Source: Nitrospirota bacterium
Lineage (GTDB): Bacteria; JACPQY01
Direction of reading: 5' to 3'
NCBI GenBank assembly: GCA_016190245.1
Contig: JACPQY010000024.1
Coordinates: forward strand, 124,001 to 188,000
DNA: 64,000 nt
Shown here: positions 15,726 through 23,081 of the stretch, in pieces
Numbering within the stretch: position 1 is the first letter of the stretch
Layout: every line of letters starts with the position of its first letter
Notes under the pieces: generated by a model
The model's input: the letters and a program-made list of their open reading frames with translations, nothing else
Told to the model about the DNA's origin: nothing
Database searches by the model: none
Translations under genes and position numbers: made by a program

Positions 15726-18700
15726 ATGCCCACCCACGACATCATCGACAACCGCAACGAGAAGCTGATCGATCATCTGAACAAAATCCTCGGTAGCTGC
15801 GAGCTGGCGCGATTTGCCGTCGGCTACCTGTTTTTGTCCGGACTGACCGGAGTCGCCAAGCGACTCCTCAAGATGAGAGAGCTCCGGCTGCTCATCGGAA
15901 ATACTTCGAACAAGGAGACCGTCGAACTTCTTGCCGAGGGATACAAGCGGCTCGACCTGGCGGCGGAGGACCTCGACAAACAGGCGTATCCCAAACGGGC
16001 CGAGGCCGGAAAAATGGCCGACGCCACGGCGCAAAATCTCCGCAACGCCGTGGAGTGGATGGATCAGACGGATGAGGGAGAAGACTTGATCGGCGGATTG
16101 ATCCGCATGATTCAAGAGAAACGCATGCAGGTCCGAGTGTACACCAAGGGCCGACTCCACTCCAAAGCCTATATCTGCGATTATGGGGAAGTCTTCGACA
16201 AGGGCGGAAAGGAAGTCGAACGGCACGAGGAGGGGATCGCCGTGGTCGGCTCCTCGAATCTGACGCTGGCCGGACTCACCCACAACACCGAGCTGAACGT
16301 GGTCGTTCAGGGGAATCAGAACCACCGGGAACTGGTCCGCTGGTTCGACGAACTCTGGAAGGAATCCCACGAGTTTGAAGAAGCCCTCATGACGGAACTC
16401 AGGGAATCCTGGGCGGCGGCGCAGGTCAAACCCTATGACATTTACATGAAGACGCTCTACGCGCTGGTGAAAGACAGGCTTGAGGGCGAGGAAGAGCAGG
16501 AACTGTTGTGGGACGACGATATCTTCCGCAGACTCGCGAATTTTCAGAAGGTGGCCGTGCGCCAAGCCGTTCAGATGATCCGCGACTACGGCGGCGCGTT
16601 TGTCGCGGACGTCGTCGGCCTTGGAAAAAGCTACATCGGGGCGGCGATAGTGAAGCACTTCGAACGGGCCGACCACGCCCGCCCGCTGGTTGTCTGTCCG
16701 GCCGCTCTAAAAGAAATGTGGGAACGTTACAACGAGGTTTACCAGCTAAACGCCCGAATCCTCTCCATGGGCCACCTCCGGGAGGACGAAAACGACGGAG
16801 TGGCAACCCTTTTGAAAGACTTCCAGTATAGGGACAGGGATTTCGTTCTCGTAGACGAGAGTCACAACTTGCGCCACCCCGATACCCAACGATACAAGGT
16901 CATGCAAAACTTTCTATCCACCGGCCGAAGGTGTTGCCTCCTGACCGCCACGCCCCGGAACAAGAGCGCATGGGACGTGTACCATCAGATCAAACTCTTT
17001 CACCAGGACGACCGGACCGATCTTCCGGTCGACCCGCCTCATCTCAAGGATTATTTCAAATTGATCGAGAAAGGGGAAAAGAAGCTGCCGGACGTGTTGT
17101 CACACATTCTCGTGCGCCGCACCCGGAATCACATCCTGCGGTGGTACGGATACGACGCCGAAACCCATCAGACGGTGGACGCGCAATCCTTCCAGGACTA
17201 TACCGACGGAAAGCGTCGCGCGTACGTCCTGGTGGGCGGAAAGCATCAATTTTTCCCCCAACGGAAACTTGAAACCATCGAGTACAGCATCGAGGACACC
17301 TATCAAGGACTTTACAAGCGGCTCCGGAGCTACCTCGGCAAGGCGCGAAAGGCTGGGCCGATCAAGCCATCGCCGGGCGAACTGACGTATGCCCGATACG
17401 GCCTTTGGCATTATGTGCGGCCTGAGAGGCAGAAGCATGAACCCTACGCCCACCTTCACCGCGCCGGGGCAAACCTGCGCGGGCTCATTCGGGTCCTTTT
17501 GTTCAAACGTTTTGAGTCCAGCGTGCACGCCTTCCAGGAAACCCTCCGCCGACTCCTGAAAATTCATCACGCCTTCCTGATCGCCCTCGAACGTGGAGTC
17601 GTCCCGGCCGGGGAAGAGGCGCAGACCATCCTCTACGAGAGCGATGTTCTGGAAGAGGCCGACATGATGGATGCCCTGCACGAGGTCTCCGGTAGGTACG
17701 AGGGGAAGGACTTCGATACGGAGACACTGAAAGAGCACATCGAACACGACCGCCGAATCTTGAAGACGGTCCTGGATCTCGTCGAACCGATCACGCCGGA
17801 CAAGGATTCGAAGTTGCAGACCCTGAAAGCTCGACTGGGGGAGAAACCGCTCCGGGGCGCGAAGCGGCTGATTTTCACTCAGTACGCCGATACGGCGAAG
17901 TATCTCCATGCCCATCTGAACCCGGGTGGGGAGCGTTCGGATACTGACGTGATCTATAGCGGAGAGAAGAGCAGGGAGCGCGTGGTGGGTCGGTTCGCTC
18001 CAAAGGCAAATCCGGAGTATCGCTTCCCCAAGGATGAAGACGAGCTCATGACCCTGATTGCGACGGACGTGCTCGCCGAAGGGCTGAACCTTCAGGATTG
18101 CGACCATATCATCAACTACGACCTTCACTGGAATCCCGTCCGATTGATCCAGCGTTTCGGCCGGATCGACCGCATCGGGTCCGACCACGACGCCATCCTG
18201 GCGTACAATTTCCTCCCGGAGATCGGGATCGAGAAACACCTCGGCTTGCATGAAAAGCTGCGCAATCGTATCCAGGAAATTCACGACACGATCGGCGAGG
18301 ACTCCAAACTTCTCGACCAAACCGAGCGACTGAACCCCGAGGCGATGTATGCCATTTACGAATCGCAAGGAATGAGCGGAGGTGAACCGGACGTTGCGGA
18401 GAAATCCGAAGAAGACTTTCTCGATCTTAATGAAGCGGAGGAATTCCTGCGTCAACTCCGCAAGGAGAACCCTGCCGAATTCGAGCGGATCGCCGGCCTG
18501 CGCGACGGGATCCGCGCCGCCCGGGCGGCTGAACACAAGGGGCTATACGTTTTCTGTCAAGCCGGACGCTACCAACAACTGGTTCTGCTCGACGAAAGGG
18601 GCAAGGCGATTTCCCGTGACGTGCCGAGGGTGGTCGGAGCCGTGAAGTGTTCGCCCGACACCAAGCCCGTGAAACGTCCGGACGGTTACAACGAGGCCGT

Positions 18701-19070
18701 CATGACGGTTCAAAAGTCTTTCGCCGCGGATGTCAAACACCGGGAAGCGGAGAAACAATACAACTTCAACCTGACTCACGGTCAATTGTACGCTCTTCGA
18801 GAGTTGCGCATCCTCTACGAAGCCGCCTCTGAAGAGGACATCAAGAACGGCATCCATATTTTGGAGAGGACGTTCCGCGGAGTGCTGACGGGAGCCGTGA
18901 AGCGGGAACTGAACCAGTTGCGACGAAATGGAGTGCACGGCGAAGCGCTATACAAGAACCTCGTTCGAATCTACGATCAGCACAACCTTGTTGGTGCCTC
19001 GTCCCGGCGAAGCCTCGAATTGGAGGAACAGATAATTCCCAGGATCATCTGTAGTGAAAGTTTCGTCTGA
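15726..19070 (+). CDS. PLD-nuclease/SNF2-type helicase of a restriction-like defence system
   Basis: A 1114-residue fusion. The N-terminal phospholipase-D-like nuclease domain has LHSKAY (His145, Lys147) and VGSSNLTLAG. The superfamily 2 helicase follows: VVGLGKS (296-302), DESH (377-380), LLTATPRNKS, and the C-terminal lobe with QRFGRIDRIG (809-818). The last 280 residues are an uncharacterised helical region. PLD-SNF2 proteins next to Eco57I-class methylases are a recurring defence pair, related in logic to DISARM and type I restriction: the methylase marks self DNA and the helicase-nuclease attacks unmarked DNA. No frameshift or stop is seen, so this half looks intact even though the methylase is split. 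Confidence 0.88.
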   Translation: MPTHDIIDNRNEKLIDHLNKILGSCELARFAVGYLFLSGLTGVAKRLLKMRELRLLIGNTSNKETVELLAEGYKRLDLAAEDLDKQAYPKRAEAGKMADATAQNLRNAVEWMDQTDEGEDLIGGLIRMIQEKRMQVRVYTKGRLHSKAYICDYGEVFDKGGKEVERHEEGIAVVGSSNLTLAGLTHNTELNVVVQGNQNHRELVRWFDELWKESHEFEEALMTELRESWAAAQVKPYDIYMKTLYALVKDRLEGEEEQELLWDDDIFRRLANFQKVAVRQAVQMIRDYGGAFVADVVGLGKSYIGAAIVKHFERADHARPLVVCPAALKEMWERYNEVYQLNARILSMGHLREDENDGVATLLKDFQYRDRDFVLVDESHNLRHPDTQRYKVMQNFLSTGRRCCLLTATPRNKSAWDVYHQIKLFHQDDRTDLPVDPPHLKDYFKLIEKGEKKLPDVLSHILVRRTRNHILRWYGYDAETHQTVDAQSFQDYTDGKRRAYVLVGGKHQFFPQRKLETIEYSIEDTYQGLYKRLRSYLGKARKAGPIKPSPGELTYARYGLWHYVRPERQKHEPYAHLHRAGANLRGLIRVLLFKRFESSVHAFQETLRRLLKIHHAFLIALERGVVPAGEEAQTILYESDVLEEADMMDALHEVSGRYEGKDFDTETLKEHIEHDRRILKTVLDLVEPITPDKDSKLQTLKARLGEKPLRGAKRLIFTQYADTAKYLHAHLNPGGERSDTDVIYSGEKSRERVVGRFAPKANPEYRFPKDEDELMTLIATDVLAEGLNLQDCDHIINYDLHWNPVRLIQRFGRIDRIGSDHDAILAYNFLPEIGIEKHLGLHEKLRNRIQEIHDTIGEDSKLLDQTERLNPEAMYAIYESQGMSGGEPDVAEKSEEDFLDLNEAEEFLRQLRKENPAEFERIAGLRDGIRAARAAEHKGLYVFCQAGRYQQLVLLDERGKAISRDVPRVVGAVKCSPDTKPVKRPDGYNEAVMTVQKSFAADVKHREAEKQYNFNLTHGQLYALRELRILYEAASEEDIKNGIHILERTFRGVLTGAVKRELNQLRRNGVHGEALYKNLVRIYDQHNLVGASSRRSLELEEQIIPRIICSESFV

Positions 19071-19081
19071 CGGCTCATCCG

Positions 19082-19239
19082 CTGACTCCTGACTGACCAG
19101 CCAAGGACGGCCATGGTCCATGCCGTGCCATCCTTGGCGCGGCGACATATCATGGCCCCATGCCGTCCGTGGCAAGGGGTGCGGTCCCCGCCGCAACAAG
19201 CCGAGCCGGATGCGAGGCAGAAGTACGGACGGGTACTTT
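19082..19239 (+). repeat. Right copy of the long direct repeat bounding the defence block
   Basis: This is the partner of 8762-8904, starting 11 bases after the helicase stop codon. The outer 28 bases are identical and the inner 63 bases nearly so; between them is an unrelated insert with several ATGGCC/GGCCAT palindromic words. With the left copy it frames the methylase, TAC, ATPase and helicase genes as one unit of about 10.3 kb. Confidence 0.85.
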
Positions 19240-19365
19240 CCCGGCATTTCTGGATAGGCCCGTGTCCGATGAGCATCCTTGAGTGTGGTGCAGGCGCCCT
19301 GATGACCGAGCAACGCCTCCATCGCTTCCAACGGTATCCCGTGGCACCCTGGCCGCCAAGGCGCT

Positions 19366-19479
19366 GCCATGGCCATACCCTACACAGGCCGCATCCTCGC
19401 CTTCGGCGGCACGGCTGAGGCACAGGTTTCGGGCGCCGTCGAAGCCTACTCGCTGCTGCGGCAGAGCCCGGCCGGGGAA
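19366..19479 (+). pseudogene. Orphan 3' end of a Kelch lipoprotein gene
   Basis: The plus strand here reads AMAIPYTGRILAFGG and then VSGAVEAYSLL. This closely parallels the last Kelch blade of the gene at 4330 (VAVPYAGRILAVGG ... VLGVVEAYSPLP). The similarity continues past the stop position (CAG here, TAG there) through the shared GAGCCCGGCCGGGG and ends at the TGA of the adjacent antitoxin gene on the other strand, exactly as at 7792. The rest of the Kelch gene is missing. Confidence 0.75.
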
Positions 19480-19785
19480 TCAGGCAGAGCGCGAACGCCT
19501 CCACCGAGGGGACCTCTCTGAAACTCCCTCGTGGATGATCTCCTTCAACAGCGTCTGGTAGGGTTTCCCCAACTTCCGCGCCATGGATTTGGCTCGGGAA
19601 AGGTCCGTCTCGCTCAACCGGATGGTGATGGGTCGGGTGCGCGGCTCCAAGATCTTCCAAGGCCCGCCCAGATCGTCAGGCCCATCCCCCCTTTCGATCT
19701 CCTTCGCCAGACAACTGAGACAGAACCACTTGAGGTCCTCGGCCTGGAAGAGAGGCGCTCTGCATTTCCCGCATGACTTCCTCAC
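19480..19785 (-). CDS. Antitoxin with N-terminal zinc ribbon and C-terminal ribbon-helix-helix
   Basis: A 101-residue protein from GTG 19785, which overlaps the toxin stop as GTGA. Residues 3 to about 30 form a zinc ribbon of two CXXC pairs (SCGKC and FCLSC). Residues 55 to 95 form a ribbon-helix-helix (PITIRLSETDLSRAKSMARK followed by LGKPYQTLLKEIIHEG), the DNA-binding fold of BrnA/CopG antitoxins. The zinc ribbon is an unusual addition. It would neutralise the BrnT-like product of the upstream gene and probably autoregulate. Its stop codon lies at the junction with the Kelch remnant. Confidence 0.78.
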   Translation of the reverse strand: MRKSCGKCRAPLFQAEDLKWFCLSCLAKEIERGDGPDDLGGPWKILEPRTRPITIRLSETDLSRAKSMARKLGKPYQTLLKEIIHEGVSERSPRWRRSRSA

Positions 19786-20066
19786 TGAACTCCCCCCATC
19801 GTCTTCACGTAGGCCTCCACGTGCCGTCTTCCCGCTGGATACGCCGTCAATGCGAAAACCGTCTCCTTGCGGACTCCCCACTTGAACACGACCACCAGGA
19901 ACCGGCCCGACCTTGCATGCCCGATGCCTTTCCACGCCGACCCGCATGATTTCCGGATCGCCATTCGCGATTCGAAGACCTCCATGACCTCCTGCGTGCT
20001 GACATTCGGGTGGCGCCTCCGGAAATGGATCCGCCCGTCTTTCTCACGGGCGAACACAAACCTCAC
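19782..20066 (-). CDS. BrnT-like toxin
   Basis: A 94-residue protein with the layout of small BrnT/RelE-superfamily toxins: an N-terminal basic segment (RIHFRRRHPNVSTQEVMEVF), central strands (GHARSGRFLVVVFKWG), a short TAYPAGRRHVEAY segment corresponding to the usual ITAR..T..ER motif, and a C-terminal helix. Start is GTG 20066; an in-frame later start is possible. First gene of a two-gene operon with the zinc-ribbon antitoxin. Sequence identity to canonical BrnT is weak, so the family call is moderate; the operon layout supports a toxin. Confidence 0.6.
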   Translation of the reverse strand: MRFVFAREKDGRIHFRRRHPNVSTQEVMEVFESRMAIRKSCGSAWKGIGHARSGRFLVVVFKWGVRKETVFALTAYPAGRRHVEAYVKTMGGVQ

Positions 20067-20148
20067 GGGAACACGCTGGCAGACGCGTATGGACGCGGCA
20101 ATACATTCCTGCAGTCCTCAATCCGTTGACAAGACCGTGCATTCACTC

Positions 20149-20223
20149 CGTCTTTCCCGCGAAAGCGGGAATCCAGGACAAAGCTCAAGAAGATCTGGAT
20201 TCCTGCTTCCGCAGGAATGACGA
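20149..20223. repeat. Dispersed palindromic repeat (REP-like), copy 1
   Basis: An imperfect long inverted repeat built from TTCCCGCGAAAGCGGGAATC and GATTCCTGCTTCCGCAGGAA, with an AT-richer loop. A near copy is at 28616-28679. Elements of this form are common in many proteobacterial genomes. The rest of the 257-base gap between the toxin gene and the phosphoesterase gene shows no ORF or other signal that I can support. Confidence 0.75.
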
Positions 20224-20323
20224 GCTCTCGTCACCCATGGGGTGTAAGCCGTCTCCTCGTCTCATCTTGGTTGGCGACGGACTACGGGCAGTCGGGAGTC
20301 GCGGCAAGAGAAACGCCGGGCGC

Positions 20324-21574
20324 CTATCTTTCAATCAGAACGCGGTCAATCTCCACCCCTTCGCGGTCAACGGCCCGGAGGGTGAGTTCCGAACCCTCCA
20401 CGCGGCCGATCACGAAGTGGTAGGCCTTCGCGGCCGCGGCCTGAAGCGGATTCGTGCCGATCTCGACATCGTACAGACTCATCCCGCCGCCGCCGGTCAC
20501 CACGTAGGTCACACCGCCCTCCTCCACGCCGGCCCGCTTGCCACCTAGAATCGGGTGCGAACGCTCGTAGAAGTGATCGTGACCGGCAAGGACGAGTTGG
20601 ACCCCGTACCTTTCGAACAGTGGAACGAGTTTGAGGCCCAGGAGAGGATTGGGCTCGCGCGAAGGGTGCGAGGAATACGGCGGCTGATGAAGGGCGACAA
20701 TTTTCCAGGGCTGTCGAGTGTCCCGCAAGTCGGCCTCGAGCCAGTGCTGCATGTCGTCTTCGGCCTCTTCGGCCGTCTCAAGAAGGGACATTTCCGAGTC
20801 CAGGGCGACATAGTGGATCGGGCCCCACTCCATAGAGTAATAACGCTCGCGGTCATGCTCCCGCCAGGCATTCTCCGGTAGAAAGAAGTTGTCAAGGTAG
20901 GGCTGGGCGAGATCCGTCCCGTAGTCGTGGTTCCCCGGTGTCGGAAAGAAGGGCAAGCCGGTCATCAACTCCTGATAGACCTCGAAGACGAATCGTTGGA
21001 ATTGGTCGTGGGTACCCTTGGTGTAGGCGTTGTCCCCGGTCGTGAAGACGAGGTCCGCATCTCCGGCCCGCTCCAGCATGCGGTCTCGAATGCGCTCCTG
21101 ATCCTTCGTCCCCCCCCCAAAATCCCCGATGGCGAAGAAGGTGACCGTCGCCTCGGGATCCGCGGGTGCCGTGCGGAAACGAAGCCCCGCCGCCACCTCG
21201 CGTTCGCCGTTCAGAACTCGGTAGCAGTAGTACGTGTCCGGCGAGAGCCCACCGAGGTGTGCGCTGTAGAGCGCCATGGATTTCTCTCCCGCCGGAATCT
21301 CCCGCGCCTGGGCCTCGCGCCGCGACCCAAGATCTCGACCAGTCCCGTATTCGATTGTGGAAACGTCCACGGCCGCGGACATGCCCCATGCGACGACGGC
21401 TCCCGTGGTGGTGACGGACTGGACGTACGGCCATCGCAGGAGGTCCGACTCGGATCCCGCCGGGACGCCCTGGCCACAGTCCGGCGGAGTGGGCCTCGAA
21501 TAGCCCGATTCGTTTCCGCACCCGACCAGCAGGAGGGCGACCATGCCCAGCCATCGGGAGCGCGGGGCTCTCAT
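20324..21574 (-). CDS. Purple-acid-phosphatase-like metallophosphoesterase lipoprotein
   Basis: A 416-residue exported metallophosphoesterase. The start at ATG 21574 gives a signal peptide with lipobox LLVGC. A fibronectin-like N-terminal domain typical of purple acid phosphatases (about residues 35-125) precedes the metal-binding motifs in order: GDFGGG, GDNAYT, GNHDYG, ALHQPPYSS and GHDHFYERS. All metal ligands appear intact, so it should hydrolyse phosphate esters outside the cytoplasm. The ATG shares one base with the stop of the upstream amidohydrolase gene (TGATG), so the two are one operon. Confidence 0.88.
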   Translation of the reverse strand: MRAPRSRWLGMVALLLVGCGNESGYSRPTPPDCGQGVPAGSESDLLRWPYVQSVTTTGAVVAWGMSAAVDVSTIEYGTGRDLGSRREAQAREIPAGEKSMALYSAHLGGLSPDTYYCYRVLNGEREVAAGLRFRTAPADPEATVTFFAIGDFGGGTKDQERIRDRMLERAGDADLVFTTGDNAYTKGTHDQFQRFVFEVYQELMTGLPFFPTPGNHDYGTDLAQPYLDNFFLPENAWREHDRERYYSMEWGPIHYVALDSEMSLLETAEEAEDDMQHWLEADLRDTRQPWKIVALHQPPYSSHPSREPNPLLGLKLVPLFERYGVQLVLAGHDHFYERSHPILGGKRAGVEEGGVTYVVTGGGGMSLYDVEIGTNPLQAAAAKAYHFVIGRVEGSELTLRAVDREGVEIDRVLIER

Positions 21575-23025
21575 CAGAACAATACTTTTCCAAGCGTAGC
21601 TTTCATGGCCCACGCCAGCGCCACCTTCTCCCCGAACCCGGCATCGAGACGTGGCGGCACGTACCACTCACCTGATTTGACCACAGCCGAGACGCGGCGA
21701 AGGTTGGCGAGATCCTCGGCCGGATTGCCGTCAAGGACGAGGAGGTCAGCTCGCTTCCCGGCCTCCAGTGTGCCGACGTCGCCATCAATCCCCAGCACCC
21801 TCGCGGAGCCGAACGTGGCCGAACGGAGGACGTCCGATTCATTCATCCCCGCGCGCATCATCCGCTCCATCTCCCAGTAGAGGCTTCCGTGCTGGTTGAA
21901 GCAGACAGCGGCATCGGTTCCCACACCGATCAACGCGCCCGCCCGATGGAGGCGGCGGAGGTTCTCGATCGAATCCCTGCCCTGCTGTTCCACAAGCGCC
22001 CGCGTCACGCCCGGGACGAGCCACGGCAATTCTTCCGGTGACGCCTCGACCTTTCGCTTGAACTCGAAGAGGCCCGGGAGGAGGGCGGGATCGAGTCGCT
22101 CGCGAACCCATGGCTGGTCGAGGAAGCCGGGCTCCAACGCTCGTTCCAGGGGGGCGCTCCAGACAAGGACCGTCGGCGCGACGGGGAGGCCGCGAGCCAC
22201 GACCGCCCGCAGCGTATCGTCGGAAATCGGTTCAAGCGCGTTGTGTACGATGGCATCGATCGGCAGTCGCACCGCGCGGGCCCAATCATCCGCATAGAGA
22301 ACGTGCGCCAGCACTCTCAGCCCCCTCGCGTGGGCCGCGTCCGCGATCACGCGGACCAGTTCGTCGGACAGGCTCGGCAGGGATCGGCCGTTGTACGACT
22401 TGCTCACGATCCCCACCTTGATGAAGTTTGCTCCCTTCGCGGCGAGATCCTGGACCGTACGGCGGGCCTGGTCGGCGGTCGTCAGGCCGATGGCCCCCTC
22501 GAGATCCGCGTACTCCTTCGGCATCCAATCGAACGGATAACTGCCCGGCGCCGTGAGAAAGGGTCCCGCCGCGAGGATGCGGGGGCCCGAGTCCGGCCTG
22601 CGATCCACCCACGCCCGAAGGCCCGAGATCGCCTGCCACGGGGCGGCCAGATCCGCGACCGTCGTGACGCCCTCCGCGAGCGTGACCTTCACATTCAATA
22701 TGAACTGCGCAAGCGAAACCGGCGCGTCGGCTGAGCAGACACTGTTGAAGAGGAGATGGACATGCGCATTGATCAGACCGGGCATGACGACCTTGTGCGG
22801 CAGGTCGAGCACCGGCGTGCCCTCCGGTGCGGGGCAGCGGTCCGAGGGGCCGACGTAGGCCAGTCGCTCCCCTTCCACCACAACGCAAGTGTCCACGCGT
22901 GGGGCGGCACCCGTCCCGTCGATCAGAAGGCCCGGCCGGAGAACGAGCCGCTCGGGCCCCGAGGGGCCACGGAGACAACCGATGCCTGCGACTACCATCG
23001 CCAGGAGGAAGAGAGCCCATCGCAT
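21574..23025 (-). CDS. Amidohydrolase-family lipoprotein (imidazolonepropionase-like)
   Basis: A 483-residue secreted metal-dependent hydrolase. The chosen ATG at 23025 begins MRWALFLLAMVVAGIGC, a clean lipoprotein signal; a start 36 bases upstream is possible but adds only polar residues. The amidohydrolase core shows PGLINAHVHLL (metal-binding HXH), a metal Lys region (GANFIKVG), His residues in RVLAHV and DAIVHNALE, and the final metal Asp in GVGTDAAVC. Close relatives include imidazolonepropionases and prolidase-like enzymes, but the substrate cannot be deduced. First gene of an operon with the phosphoesterase; only 56 bases separate it from the divergent GVR lipoprotein gene. Confidence 0.87.
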   Translation of the reverse strand: MRWALFLLAMVVAGIGCLRGPSGPERLVLRPGLLIDGTGAAPRVDTCVVVEGERLAYVGPSDRCPAPEGTPVLDLPHKVVMPGLINAHVHLLFNSVCSADAPVSLAQFILNVKVTLAEGVTTVADLAAPWQAISGLRAWVDRRPDSGPRILAAGPFLTAPGSYPFDWMPKEYADLEGAIGLTTADQARRTVQDLAAKGANFIKVGIVSKSYNGRSLPSLSDELVRVIADAAHARGLRVLAHVLYADDWARAVRLPIDAIVHNALEPISDDTLRAVVARGLPVAPTVLVWSAPLERALEPGFLDQPWVRERLDPALLPGLFEFKRKVEASPEELPWLVPGVTRALVEQQGRDSIENLRRLHRAGALIGVGTDAAVCFNQHGSLYWEMERMMRAGMNESDVLRSATFGSARVLGIDGDVGTLEAGKRADLLVLDGNPAEDLANLRRVSAVVKSGEWYVPPRLDAGFGEKVALAWAMKATLGKVLF

Positions 23026-23081
23026 CGCCGGGACTGTAGGACAGCGGGGCGAGGCTTTCAACCGACGGCGACTGACCGCAC

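Noticed and set aside
19113-19418. Plus- and minus-strand ORFs within the right direct repeat (for example 18948-19376 and 19113-19418)
   Set aside because: Similar peptides appear from both repeat copies only because the DNA is repeated; frames differ and no start signals or protein family match was seen.
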